DNA of 64,000 nucleotides from Methylobacter sp. (lineage in GTDB: Bacteria; Pseudomonadota; Gammaproteobacteria; Methylococcales; Methylomonadaceae), in assembly GCA_030679035.1 (NCBI GenBank), contig JAUXTH010000114.1, positions 31,231-95,230 on the forward strand. The letters are read 5' to 3'. This document shows, one piece after another, positions 1 to 8,265 of this stretch; the first letter of the stretch is position 1; every line of letters starts with the position of its first letter. The position numbers and the translations under genes were made by a program. The notes below the pieces were generated by a model. The model did not search any database, was not told the origin of the DNA, and saw nothing but the letters and a program-made list of their open reading frames with translations.

Positions 1-1395
1 GTGGCAAACGTGCCTTATGTGAAATCGGTTTACACCACTATCGGCGGCGGTTCATCAGGCAGAGCAAGTGGAAAACCTTCTGTCGGAACTCAAAGCAGCG
101 AAGTGCGTAACGCCACTTTGACGATTCTGCTGGCAGATCGGAAAGACAGGCCTGTGCATAAGCAAGCCATCGAACAAAACATCCGGCAGGCGCTGCAAAG
201 TTTGCCCGGCGTGCGCACCAAGGTTGGCCTCGGCGGATCGGGTGAGAAATACATTCTGGTGCTGAGTGGCGACGACCCGCAGGCGTTAAGCATCGCAGCC
301 CGTAACGTCGAACACGATCTTCGCACCATCCCCGGCCTTGGCAACATAGCTTCCAGCGCCGCGCTGGTGAGGCCGGAAATTGCGGTGCGAACCGATTTTG
401 CCCGTGCAGCCGATCTGGGTGTTACCACTGCGGCTATCGCAGAAACTCTGCGCATTGCCACTGTAGGGGATTACGACTGGTCTTTGCCCAAGCTCAATCT
501 CGCCCAACGCCAGGTGCCGATAGTGGTGAAACTGGCCGCAGATGGACGCAGCGATCTTTCGGTGCTGGAACGGCTCGCTGTGCCATCAAGCAAAGTGGGT
601 TCCGGGTCGGTGATGGTGAGTCAAGTGGCCGATCTGGAGCTTTCTAGTGGGCCTGCGGTTATTGATCGTTATGACCGTTCACGCAACATCAATTTTGAAG
701 TTGAACTCTCCGGCCTGCCGTTAGGGGATGTGGCAGGCGCAGTGCAAAAATTGCCGAGCATTCGCAATTTGCCTGCCGGGGTAAAACGGATCAATATTGG
801 TGATGCCGAAATGATGGCTGAACTTTTCGCCAGTTTTGGCCTCGCCATGCTCACCGGCGTGCTGTGCATATTTATCGTGCTGGTGCTGTTGTTCAAGGAG
901 TTTTTACAACCAATCACCATTCTGGCTGCGCTGCCGCTTTCTTTTGGCGGCGGTTTTGTGGCGCTGTTATTGACCGGTAAAGCGTTTTCCATGCCGTCGC
1001 TGATCGGGCTGATCATGCTGATGGGCGTTGCCACCAAGAACTCCATATTGCTGGTCGAGTATGTCATTGTTGCCCGGCGGGATCATGGCATGCCTAGGAT
1101 GGATGCACTGCTGGATGCTTGCCGGAAACGCGCCCGCGCTATCGTTATGACCACCATCGCGATGGGCGCCGGCATGTTGCCGATTGCGATTGGCATGGGA
1201 CACGCGGATTCTTCTTTCCGCAGCCCGATGGCGGTCGCCGTGATCGGTGGCTTGATAACGTCCACCTTTCTGAGTCTGTTGGTGATTCCAGTGGCGTATA
1301 CCTATCTGGATGATTTCAATAATTGGACCAAGTCGCTTTGGCGGCGCTATGTCACAGCCAAAGCATCCGATACGGGATCTGGATTTTCAAGTTGA
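1..1395 (+). CDS. RND-family efflux transporter permease, C-terminal part (5' truncated by window edge)
   Basis: The frame is open from base 1, so the beginning of the gene lies outside the window; the GTG at base 1 is probably an internal Val codon. The 464 visible residues are the second half of an AcrB/MdtC-type inner-membrane proton-driven pump: a periplasmic porter region (about 1-280), then a run of hydrophobic helices (about 280-450). It contains the RND-typical stretches LIGLIMLMGVATKNSILLVE and RARAIVMTTIAMGAGMLPIA followed by a final helix. Full-length members have about 1,000-1,050 residues. Substrate cannot be told from this part; the ATKN and hydrophobic context fit the HAE1 multidrug branch better than the metal branch. 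The gene faces the convergent mfnB-like gene. Confidence 0.88.
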   Translation: MANVPYVKSVYTTIGGGSSGRASGKPSVGTQSSEVRNATLTILLADRKDRPVHKQAIEQNIRQALQSLPGVRTKVGLGGSGEKYILVLSGDDPQALSIAARNVEHDLRTIPGLGNIASSAALVRPEIAVRTDFARAADLGVTTAAIAETLRIATVGDYDWSLPKLNLAQRQVPIVVKLAADGRSDLSVLERLAVPSSKVGSGSVMVSQVADLELSSGPAVIDRYDRSRNINFEVELSGLPLGDVAGAVQKLPSIRNLPAGVKRINIGDAEMMAELFASFGLAMLTGVLCIFIVLVLLFKEFLQPITILAALPLSFGGGFVALLLTGKAFSMPSLIGLIMLMGVATKNSILLVEYVIVARRDHGMPRMDALLDACRKRARAIVMTTIAMGAGMLPIAIGMGHADSSFRSPMAVAVIGGLITSTFLSLLVIPVAYTYLDDFNNWTKSLWRRYVTAKASDTGSGFSS

Positions 1396-1459
1396 TACAT
1401 TATTATGAAATGTATTTTTTCAACCTGCGCCGAGTATTGTCGTTTACCGGCGTTCCTTT

Positions 1460-2500
1460 CTAGCGTAAATTTAGCATTGCAATCAACTGCGCTTCATCAA
1501 CCGGTCTGGTTAAGCAGTAATCAAATCCGGCAGCCAACGCTTCAGTTTTTTGCTTGCTGTCGGCAAAAGTGCTGATGGCGGCAACTTTTAGCGGATTATG
1601 CTGACTCCTCAGGATTTTTATCATCTCCAGTCCCGACATGATCGGCATGCTGAGATCGATAAGCGCCATTTGATAGTGGTTTTTACTGATGAATTGCAGG
1701 GCTTCGGCGCCGTCAGCGGCAGCGTCAACGGTGTAGCCGTTTAGTTCAAGCATGTTGGCCAGTATCAAGCGGTTTATTTCACTGTCATCGGCAATTAAAA
1801 TGTGCTTTTCTGCCTGGAGCGGGTTTTGATAATCTATAGCCTGTTTTATCTGCATCATTGACGACCTGCTTAATTGCGCTGTTCTGTTGTGTTCCAGACA
1901 TAATGCGCCTCTGAAACCCAGGTAATCTGGCTGGTAGAGCATCAGTTCGGCTATGTCGTCCAGTCTGAGCGAACCGGCCAGTCCGCAGAGCAAAGACCGA
2001 TCTTTTGCCAGTCGGACAAATTGGGCTATGTCGGTTTTTGCCATGACCTGGGTTAAGGGGCCGTTTTTTTTGTTCATGGTGTCGAGCATGACGCCTTTGA
2101 AACCGGCATCTTTTAGCGAGTCTACCACAGCGAAATCCAATTGGGTATCGGCGAATAATACGGCTATCAAGTTCATCGTTCGCGGGAGCGTAGCGAGTTT
2201 TTCAATAGTTCCCTGCCAGTCGTCGCCGGGGAAAAAACCGATTTTGACATAATCAACGCCGGTTTCAGCCATCGCTTTGACTGCCCGGTAAACAATCCCC
2301 GGCTGCATCGGCAGGTCGCCAACGGTTGCGCTGACGGGACAGCGGCCATTGATTTCATCAACAATGGATTTGACCAGATCGGTTTCCAGCGCACCCAAAG
2401 CGCCTAGTGATGGTTGTTTCAGGTCGATAATATCGACGTTCGCGCTTAACGCCTGCAAGGCTTCTTCTACGCTGTTAACGCTGGCGAGCATTCCGGTCAT
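1460..2500 (-). CDS. mfnB: MfnB-like (5-formylfuran-3-yl)methyl phosphate synthase fused to a response-regulator receiver domain
   Basis: Residues 1 to about 225 match the DUF556/MfnB family, which makes the furan precursor of methanofuran from two glyceraldehyde-3-phosphates. Visible hallmarks are DIIDLKQPSLGALGAL with Lys28, PVSATVGDLP, and VDYVKIGFF with Lys86; these correspond to the two key lysines of archaeal MfnB. Residues 233-346 form a CheY-like receiver domain: acidic pair Asp238/239, phospho-acceptor Asp282 in the DLSMPIMSG motif, and a TRPVD motif at the end where the invariant Lys is Arg332. The family is normally about 235 residues, so this is a fusion. The start ATG overlaps the DUF447 stop by ATGA, so it is the last gene of the four-gene cofactor operon. 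The role of the receiver is unknown. Confidence 0.85.
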   Translation of the reverse strand: MTGMLASVNSVEEALQALSANVDIIDLKQPSLGALGALETDLVKSIVDEINGRCPVSATVGDLPMQPGIVYRAVKAMAETGVDYVKIGFFPGDDWQGTIEKLATLPRTMNLIAVLFADTQLDFAVVDSLKDAGFKGVMLDTMNKKNGPLTQVMAKTDIAQFVRLAKDRSLLCGLAGSLRLDDIAELMLYQPDYLGFRGALCLEHNRTAQLSRSSMMQIKQAIDYQNPLQAEKHILIADDSEINRLILANMLELNGYTVDAAADGAEALQFISKNHYQMALIDLSMPIMSGLEMIKILRSQHNPLKVAAISTFADSKQKTEALAAGFDYCLTRPVDEAQLIAMLNLR

Positions 2501-3171
2501 GCGTTATTCTCGGCTTTTGCCGAACCTGCTCCCGGCAGGTTTCCGGCATACACACCATCCTTGGCGATATAGTTTTCAATAACCGTCATCAACCAACCCC
2601 AAGCTTCCAGTTCCCGGTCTCCGGCTGTTTTTTCCAGGCCGATACGCAGATAGTCGATTTCCAGTTGTATTTTTTTCAGCGGAATCATGTTTAACCGGCT
2701 GATTAAAATCGCCGCTTCCAACACCGAATATTGGGCTCGGTTAAAGCCTTTAAAGGGCGCATGATTAGCGGTGTGTACGGCTTTGCAGAATAATTTGGGC
2801 CGAGTCTCGTCGTCTTCAACGCGAATCAGTTCGACTTCGGTATGTGCCAACGCGCATTGAAGCACCTGGCCGTTGATTTTTTTCGCCGGTTTTAACGGCC
2901 AGTCGCGCCGTCCGGTCAGGCATCCGGCAAACACCCGTACATCATCGCAATAGTTGATGACTGCGGTTTTGCTTTCCAGTAGGTTGTTCAATGTGGTCGA
3001 AGGGCGGAACGGCAGGATGATAAATTCGTCTTGCGTTGCAGTTGCTGCCGCGCCAGCTCCCAGCTGGCTTGCGGCATACACTCCATCCTTGGAGATAACA
3101 TGAATGCCCATCGGTGCAATATGCGCTACGCCTGAACTGTTTTGGGTGATGACTATGGTTTCTTGAATCAT
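2497..3171 (-). CDS. DUF447 family protein of the methanopterin/methanofuran gene cluster
   Basis: This 224-residue protein resembles DUF447 proteins (FMN-binding split-barrel-like fold). They are conserved in methanogens and in methylotrophs that use tetrahydromethanopterin; a role in C1-cofactor biosynthesis is inferred from genome context and the exact reaction is not known to me. Typical pieces are the N-terminal SGVAHIAPMG, the ILPFRPSTTLNNLL block and the YSVLEAAILISRLNM helix. It carries an extra KDGVYAASQLGAGAAATA segment near residues 29-46, and the related KDGVYAGNLPGAGSAKAE at its C-terminus. Both look inserted (see the repeat entries). The gene lies 107 bp after the DHPS-like gene and overlaps mfnB by 4 nt. 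Confidence 0.75.
   Translation of the reverse strand: MIQETIVITQNSSGVAHIAPMGIHVISKDGVYAASQLGAGAAATATQDEFIILPFRPSTTLNNLLESKTAVINYCDDVRVFAGCLTGRRDWPLKPAKKINGQVLQCALAHTEVELIRVEDDETRPKLFCKAVHTANHAPFKGFNRAQYSVLEAAILISRLNMIPLKKIQLEIDYLRIGLEKTAGDRELEAWGWLMTVIENYIAKDGVYAGNLPGAGSAKAENNA
2518..2570 (-). repeat. In-frame 53-nt mini-repeat, copy A (3' end of the DUF447 gene)
   Basis: This 53-bp segment is about 80% identical (roughly 11 mismatches, counted by eye) to 3046-3098 in the same gene and orientation. It encodes the C-terminal DGVYAGNLPGAGSA peptide just before the stop, and appears to extend the protein. Confidence 0.6.
3046..3098 (-). repeat. In-frame 53-nt mini-repeat, copy B (5' part of the DUF447 gene)
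   Basis: Second copy of the 53-nt unit. It encodes DGVYAASQLGAGAA between the APMGIHV strand and the EFIILPF strand, two elements that normally follow each other closely in DUF447 proteins. It therefore looks like an in-frame insertion of about 20 codons. Confidence 0.6.
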
Positions 3172-3278
3172 TAGTAATTTCTTATTAAAACTGGTAAATC
3201 AAAAAATCATTAAAAAGCTTTTAATCGCCTGTTTTGCAGCAGTTGGTTCCGCCTGTGGGTAATGAGAGGATGCAATCA

Positions 3279-4667
3279 TTAGTGCTTTTTTAAGGTTGTT
3301 CCGGCCGGTTTGAAGGTGTGCAGGTCAACGGTAGGTTCTGTGCTGTCGGTTGCGCAACCCCATTGCAGCGCTTGATCCTGGGTATAGCGTTTACCCAATT
3401 GCCAGGCTATTTCAGCGCGGGCCAGTTCAACGCCCAGATAAAAAGCGTGTCCTCCGTCGTTTTCTACATGCAGTTTCGGAAACAGGTCGAACGGATCGGT
3501 GGCGCTGTGCAGGCCGTCGCGGTTGAAAATATGCATTCCTTCGGCGCTGATTTGAACGCGGTAACTGGGGTCTTTGATTTGTCCGGCCAGTTCTTTGATT
3601 TCATCCAGCGAATAAGGAAACGGGGAAGTCTCATGCAAAGCCATTAAGCCAGGATCGATATGTTTGGGCAGCATGTCATGCTCTTTCGCCGCAAACATGA
3701 TGCGGCGGGCCAGATCTGCTTCCTTGACCGCACGGCAGGCATGTTTGCTGACTTCGGTTGCCAAAATGCTGTTGATATTGAGTTCAGAGCAGATGCCCAG
3801 CAGCAGCGCATTCATGCCCATTGTATCCGCATGAGTCAGTTCGGTGATATTGCCGACTCCCAGCATCATTTCAATATCGGGATGGTTCTTCCTGACTTCA
3901 TGATAGCGCACGATGGATTGCGTGAAGCCAAAGTGCAGGGGATCTAAAATCGGGTCGACGATAAAGGCGCGGTTTTTTGCCTGCATGATTTTGATGGCCC
4001 GATCCAGTGAAGCCAAGTCTTCATGTTTTTCCGGGATTAAAATCGGCGTTGCCGCGACTTCATCCGCTACCCACAACGTGCTTTCGTGCAGGCTGAGCAT
4101 GTAATCTGCGCCCGCTTTGCCGCCCCTGAGCAAGTCGTCCGCCTCCAGCGAATCGATGCTGACGGTAAAACCTTCCTGTTTCAAGGCGCGGATGATGTCT
4201 TCCATATGCGGAAAATCGGTGCTCGGCAAACAGCCAATGTCGATCACATCAGCGCCGTTATGTTTGTAGTAGTGGGCTCGTTTGACCACTTCTTCAACGC
4301 TGATATTGGGCGCATCGACGATTTCGGCAAAGATTTTGACGCTGTACCGGCTTAAATCAATCTTGTGCGCGGCTTGACCGAAAAACATCGGCAAGTCTTT
4401 GAGTTCGTCCGGGCCGCGTTCAATCGGCAGCCCCATTTCTTTGGACAAGGCTTCCAAATCGCCGCGGCAGCGTCCCGGCACCAGTATGCGGTCAGCGCCG
4501 AATGTGTCGGTCAAGCGGCGACCTATCATGTCGGCGGTCATCAAGGCTGCAACCTTAAGTCCCAGTTCATGCACGATATAGGTGAATTCCGGCTGCATTT
4601 TTTCCAGAATATTATGCAGCTGTTTTTCCGCCAGTCTGCCGGTAAGAAAGAGGATATGTTCGCTCAT
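3279..4667 (-). CDS. DUF6513 / dihydropteroate synthase-like protein of tetrahydromethanopterin biosynthesis
   Basis: The 462-residue protein has an N-terminal DUF6513-type region (about 1-120, starting HILFLTGRLAEKQL) followed by a pterin-binding TIM barrel (about 120-400). DHPS-like strands are visible in ADVIDIGCLPSTDF, FTVSIDSLEADDLL, RAFIVDPILDP and MMLGVGNITELTHAD. It is distinct from true folate DHPS (folP is next door). Such proteins are conserved in H4MPT-using methylotrophs, where they are thought to join the pterin with the arylamine ring moiety of methanopterin. The start ATG overlaps the stop of the upstream flavoprotein gene by ATGA, indicating translational coupling in the operon. 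Confidence 0.83.
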   Translation of the reverse strand: MSEHILFLTGRLAEKQLHNILEKMQPEFTYIVHELGLKVAALMTADMIGRRLTDTFGADRILVPGRCRGDLEALSKEMGLPIERGPDELKDLPMFFGQAAHKIDLSRYSVKIFAEIVDAPNISVEEVVKRAHYYKHNGADVIDIGCLPSTDFPHMEDIIRALKQEGFTVSIDSLEADDLLRGGKAGADYMLSLHESTLWVADEVAATPILIPEKHEDLASLDRAIKIMQAKNRAFIVDPILDPLHFGFTQSIVRYHEVRKNHPDIEMMLGVGNITELTHADTMGMNALLLGICSELNINSILATEVSKHACRAVKEADLARRIMFAAKEHDMLPKHIDPGLMALHETSPFPYSLDEIKELAGQIKDPSYRVQISAEGMHIFNRDGLHSATDPFDLFPKLHVENDGGHAFYLGVELARAEIAWQLGKRYTQDQALQWGCATDSTEPTVDLHTFKPAGTTLKKH

Positions 4668-5200
4668 GTCAGGGATTGTAGCCGTTCTTTGACTTTGAGA
4701 ATCAGTTCATCGACGCTTTCAACGACGGTCGTGTATTCGAAGGTGCGCAATTTGGCCGTGCCTTCCAGGTCGATTTTACGGGGATAAACCATGACTTTCC
4801 CGCCCGGCGCGGTGGTTTCCATTTCCGGCGCTATGTCGCATGGGTAGACAATGCTCGGAACTTTGCATTTTCCGGCCTGGGAATAAAGATTGGTCACCAA
4901 CGAATCGGCAATGCCCAGCACGCATTTGGCAACCGTGTTGGACGTGGTAGGGGCCATCACAAAAGTATGGTAATGGCCTTTGTAGAAATGCCCGACCGGC
5001 GGCGCAGAGGCGGTTTTGTCGCGGTACACATGAAATTTTTTGCGGATGTCATCGAGATTAATGCCGTACATAAGCAACACTTCCTCACCGGCCAGGCTCA
5101 GGTAGACGTCAACATCATCCAGAGTCAGCATGAAGTCCAGGCATTCTTCTATATAATGACCGGAGCCGGTAATGGCCCAGGCTAATCGAGGTTTAGACAT
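4664..5200 (-). CDS. Flavoprotein, dihydromethanopterin reductase-like (DmrB type)
   Basis: This 178-residue protein belongs to the flavoprotein (Lot6/PPC-decarboxylase-like) fold. It has a nucleotide-binding start AWAITGSGHYIEECL, the family-typical MAPTTSNTVAKCVLGIADSLVTN block that contacts FMN, and IVYPCDIAPEMETTAPGG. In methylotrophs this family includes DmrB, which reduces dihydromethanopterin to tetrahydromethanopterin. It is the first gene of the minus-strand cofactor operon and is divergent from folP across an 80-bp intergenic region that must hold promoters for both. The family is well supported; the exact enzyme name is inferred from context. Confidence 0.78.
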   Translation of the reverse strand: MSKPRLAWAITGSGHYIEECLDFMLTLDDVDVYLSLAGEEVLLMYGINLDDIRKKFHVYRDKTASAPPVGHFYKGHYHTFVMAPTTSNTVAKCVLGIADSLVTNLYSQAGKCKVPSIVYPCDIAPEMETTAPGGKVMVYPRKIDLEGTAKLRTFEYTTVVESVDELILKVKERLQSLT

Positions 5201-5280
5201 TAAATTGAATCAGGGTCGAAAACAATTGGTTATTATACATCAATCAATACACCGATTTCGCACGCAGGAGCTTTTAAGGA

Positions 5281-6141
5281 ATGTTCAGTCAAATTCATCG
5301 TCGTACCGGTTCTCAACAGGCTGACGGCATACCTGATAAACCGCTGATTATGGGGATTTTAAATGTGACCCCGGATAGTTTTTCAGATGGCGGCAAATTC
5401 TCAGGCTTGGATTCCGCCATGCAGCAAGTTGAGCTGATGCTGTCGGAAGGCGTGGATATAATCGATATAGGCGGCGAATCGACCCGTCCAGGCGCTGAGC
5501 CGGTTGCAGCCAGCGAACAGATTCAGCGGGTAGTTCCGGTGATTAAGGCCATCAGGCAACAATTGGGCAGCGATGTTTTAATCAGTATCGATACGACGTT
5601 GGGCGAGGTCGCTAAAGCGGCACTGGATGCCGGAGCCGATATTATCAACGATGTTTCAGGGGGCAGGGGGGATGAGTCAATCTTGACGCTGGCCGCCCAA
5701 ACCGGTGCGCCGATTATTTTGATGCACAGCCAGGGGACGCCAAAAACCATGCAGGACAATCCTCATTATGAAAATGTCGTGCAGGAAGTTCTCGATGCCC
5801 TGGATGAAAGCATTAGTGCAGCATTAAAGGCTGGGATTAAAAAAGAAGCCATTGCGATCGATCCAGGCATAGGCTTTGCCAAGCGCAAGCAGGATAATCT
5901 TGATTTGCTGGCGCATCTTGATAGGCTGGTAGCAACGGGTTTTCCGGTGCTGTTAGGTACCAGTCGCAAGCGTTTTATGGGAACGATTTGCGATGTGACT
6001 GAGCCTTCGGAATTGGTGACTGCCACCGCAGTGACCACGGCTTTAGGGGTTATGGCAGGTATTCAGATGTTTCGGGTACATGATGTCAAGGAAAACCGGC
6101 AGGCCGCCGATGTGGCCTGGGCTATTAAACAGAGCAGATAG
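5281..6141 (+). CDS. folP: Dihydropteroate synthase (folate pathway)
   Basis: A full-length 286-residue DHPS that condenses para-aminobenzoate with hydroxymethyl-dihydropterin diphosphate. All signatures are present: GILNVTPDSFSDGG near residue 24, DIGGESTRPGAEP near 62, IAIDPGIGFAKRKQDN, LLGTSRKRFMG and the C-terminal FRVHDVKENRQA. The ATG at 5281 follows an AGGAG at 5267-5271. It lies back to back with the methanopterin operon, so the two competing DHPS-type enzymes for folate and methanopterin are only about 600 bp apart. In many gammaproteobacteria folP is followed by glmM; here it ends in a strong hairpin instead. Confidence 0.96.
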   Translation: MFSQIHRRTGSQQADGIPDKPLIMGILNVTPDSFSDGGKFSGLDSAMQQVELMLSEGVDIIDIGGESTRPGAEPVAASEQIQRVVPVIKAIRQQLGSDVLISIDTTLGEVAKAALDAGADIINDVSGGRGDESILTLAAQTGAPIILMHSQGTPKTMQDNPHYENVVQEVLDALDESISAALKAGIKKEAIAIDPGIGFAKRKQDNLDLLAHLDRLVATGFPVLLGTSRKRFMGTICDVTEPSELVTATAVTTALGVMAGIQMFRVHDVKENRQAADVAWAIKQSR

Positions 6142-6172
6142 GGTGGGCAGGCTTTTTTGCCCGCCCTATCTG
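6135..6172. terminator. Hairpin between folP and the convergent small gene
   Basis: A 15-bp stem pairs 6135-6149 with 6158-6172 with one G-T mismatch, around an 8-nt T-rich loop, and starts inside the folP stop. There is no long U tract after the stem. Its position between convergent genes suggests a bidirectional terminator. Confidence 0.6.
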
Positions 6173-6180
6173 TCTATTCC

Positions 6181-6444
6181 CTATTTATCAGGTTTATAGG
6201 CATTTTGACTGCTTTTGGCAGCGGTGTCTGTTGGGTGAATCTCAGATGGAGCGCGATAATCGCCTTCAGACAAATAGGTAAGAAACATCGGTAGCAATAT
6301 AAGAATGGATAAAACCAGCGCCAGGCCGCCGATGGCTATTAACAGCGTCTTAAAGTTGCCTACAACATTCTCTACAATATCGCCTGAATCTGTTGAGGAC
6401 GGGGGTTGGTCGGTTTTGTTGGTATGTTCGTCTTGGTTTTGCAT
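6181..6444 (-). CDS. Small single-pass membrane protein, unknown function
   Basis: An 87-residue protein if started at the ATG at 6442-6444, which is preceded (minus strand) by a GGGAG ribosome site. A longer reading to 6561 is possible but has no better start signal. It has a charged, Ser/Thr/Gln-rich N-terminus, one strong membrane helix (about residues 34-56, LLIAIGGLALVLSILILLPM), and a hydrophilic tail with TDTAAKSSQNAYKPDK. I do not recognise a family. It is convergent with folP. Confidence 0.6.
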   Translation of the reverse strand: MQNQDEHTNKTDQPPSSTDSGDIVENVVGNFKTLLIAIGGLALVLSILILLPMFLTYLSEGDYRAPSEIHPTDTAAKSSQNAYKPDK

Positions 6445-6638
6445 GATAATCTCCCGGTAACTGATTGAAAGAATAATGAAATACCACCAGATGTTTGAGA
6501 CTGGTATACAGCATGCTAGTCTCATCATGAATTTCTTGCAACTACAACTTGATGCTTTCAAAAAAACAACACGTTAGTCCGAGTTGGCGACGTTTTTTGC
6601 CCCGTCCCTTGTCTTTGGAAATTTAAAATTGAAATTAT

Positions 6639-6836
6639 ATGAATAAAGATAATTTTTTAAGATTTATAATTACTGCTCTCAATCGGCTTATCGTCAGTGC
6701 TATTGCCGAAAAGGTCTCGGCCATAGCAACGGAAGATTATTTGCAGCAACATGCGCAACGGGCTGATAAACAAGCTTTTCAACGCTTGTTGGCTAATGTT
6801 CCAAACCGTGAAGTTCTTTCGGGCGATGAGCTGTAA
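6639..6836 (+). CDS. Small antitoxin-like protein
   Basis: 65 residues. The C-terminal half (ATEDYLQQHAQRADKQAF, then LANVPNREVLSGDEL) resembles the tail of small RHH-type antitoxin proteins that end in a VPDVEPEEYDRL-like segment. I do not see a clear ribbon-helix-helix N-terminus. The ribosome site is weak. It is 27 bp upstream of another small antitoxin-like gene; no toxin (PIN, RelE, MazF type) follows. Low certainty on function. Confidence 0.5.
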   Translation: MNKDNFLRFIITALNRLIVSAIAEKVSAIATEDYLQQHAQRADKQAFQRLLANVPNREVLSGDEL

Positions 6837-6863
6837 CCAAGTTAATAAATAGTAAGGTGAGAT

Positions 6864-7073
6864 TTGCAATCATTAAAAATCAAGGCGGAAGTCAGGCAAG
6901 ATCACACTATGACTGCGCATTTGCCGGAAAATATTGCTGCTGGTGAACATGAGTTTATCCTTATTTATAATGATAATGCTCCGAACAAACCCGTTGATCT
7001 AATGCAATATAGCGGTACTATCGATTGGCCTGAAGATGGGTTGGCATATCAGCAAAAGATCAGAAGCGAATAG
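6864..7073 (+). CDS. Small antitoxin-like protein (TTG start)
   Basis: 69 residues, starting at TTG 6864 with an AAGGTGAG ribosome site just upstream, which supports this unusual start. The sequence pattern IKAEVRQDHTMTAHLPENI, then GEHEFILIYND, matches the short beta-rich proteins that often precede PIN-domain toxins. No toxin gene follows; the next gene is a signal-peptide protein. It may be an orphan or a remnant of a toxin-antitoxin locus. Confidence 0.5.
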   Translation: MQSLKIKAEVRQDHTMTAHLPENIAAGEHEFILIYNDNAPNKPVDLMQYSGTIDWPEDGLAYQQKIRSE

Positions 7074-7191
7074 GGGGACAGCAAGTAGTCTGAAATAAGG
7101 CTGCCCAAGTACAGCGTAGGGTGGACGTTCCCGGCAAATTCGCTATACCGCGCTATGCGATATTTTTAAAGTTAGATCCAAGAGGTAGGCG

Positions 7192-7722
7192 ATGAAGATT
7201 TTCCAGTTATTATTCTTGTTTATATTATTTATCACCAAAGTTAACGCAGAAACAACCATAGCCATATTAGATTTTGAGTTGCGTGATCTAACTTTAGCCC
7301 CTGGCATACCCGCCGAGGTACAAAGAACAGCGAGCATAAAAGCCATGCTGGAAGCAGAGTTGGAACGTGCAGGATATAAAATCGTAGCGGTAGATTCAGA
7401 GTCCCAGCGGGAAGCCAATGGCGGTGTTGGCTATCTTTTTGACCACGATGATAGCGCTGCCGAACTGGCTAAAAAGGCCGACGCAGATTATATAGTGGTC
7501 GGCAGGCTGCATAAACCAAGCTTTTTATTTGCTTATATTATGGGGCATTTAGTCAGGGCTAAGGATAGTCATTTAATAGGTAATTACATTTCAGAAACAA
7601 AAGGTGGAGACAAAAAGTTAACGCTAAAGGGCGTTGAAAGTCTTGCCGTCAAAATTGATAACGACTTAGATAAAATTTATACACCGCCACCTGCGAAGAC
7701 AGCACACAAAGATAATGATTGA
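7192..7722 (+). CDS. DUF2380 domain-containing exported protein
   Basis: 176 residues with a clear signal peptide (MKIFQLLFLFILFITKVNA, cleavage after residue 19). The body matches DUF2380: TTIAILDFELRDLTL at the N-terminus, ADADYIVVGRLHKPSFL in the middle, and LTLKGVESLAVKIDNDLD near the end. The family is periplasmic, of unknown function, and often found next to redox or transport genes. An unpaired 7-bp hairpin lies just downstream (7731-7748). Confidence 0.7.
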   Translation: MKIFQLLFLFILFITKVNAETTIAILDFELRDLTLAPGIPAEVQRTASIKAMLEAELERAGYKIVAVDSESQREANGGVGYLFDHDDSAAELAKKADADYIVVGRLHKPSFLFAYIMGHLVRAKDSHLIGNYISETKGGDKKLTLKGVESLAVKIDNDLDKIYTPPPAKTAHKDND

Positions 7723-7764
7723 AATTGACAGCCTGCAATGGCAGGCTTCGGAATTAAGAGCTTA

Positions 7765-8262
7765 ATGACCAAACAAGAAAAATCCCTGACAATGACGGTA
7801 TTGATGACGCCGGACATGGCCAACTTTTCCGGCAATGTCCACGGCGGTTCCTTATTGAAATTGCTGGATCAAGTGGCTTATGCCTGTGCGGCAAAATATT
7901 GTAAAAAATACGTGGTGACGGCGGCGCTGGATCAGGTGTTCTTTAAACAGCAGGTCAATGTTGGCGAGCTGGTCACCTTTTATGCGCATGTCAATTACGT
8001 CGGCCATTCATCAATGGAAGTCGGGGTTAAAGTTTTTGCCGAGGATTTAAGAACCGATGAAAAAAGGCATACAACATCCTGCTATTTTACGATGGTGGCG
8101 ATGGATGAACACGGAAAAACGGTGGAAGTACCGAGATTACAATTGGATAACGATGTGGAAAAAAGACTTTATGAATCGGCGGAACTGCGAAAACAAATGC
8201 GTCAGGAAAACCTGGAGAGGAATCGTGCCTTGCACGTGGATTTACCAAAGGATGAGTTGTAA
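7765..8262 (+). CDS. Acyl-CoA thioesterase, hotdog fold (YciA-like)
   Basis: The ATG at 7765 is preferred over the in-frame ATG at 7738: the upstream one lies inside a small hairpin without a ribosome site, and family members start near MTKQEKSLTMTVLMTP. The 165-residue protein has the hotdog core with NVHGGSLLKLLDQVAYACA, in which the Asn-His-Gly-Gly loop and the Asp in LLDQVA are the usual catalytic features, and VNYVGHSSMEVGVKV. It hydrolyses short or medium acyl-CoAs in the cytoplasm. It is followed after 3 bp by parC and may be co-transcribed with it. Confidence 0.87.
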   Translation: MTKQEKSLTMTVLMTPDMANFSGNVHGGSLLKLLDQVAYACAAKYCKKYVVTAALDQVFFKQQVNVGELVTFYAHVNYVGHSSMEVGVKVFAEDLRTDEKRHTTSCYFTMVAMDEHGKTVEVPRLQLDNDVEKRLYESAELRKQMRQENLERNRALHVDLPKDEL

Positions 8263-8265
8263 TTT

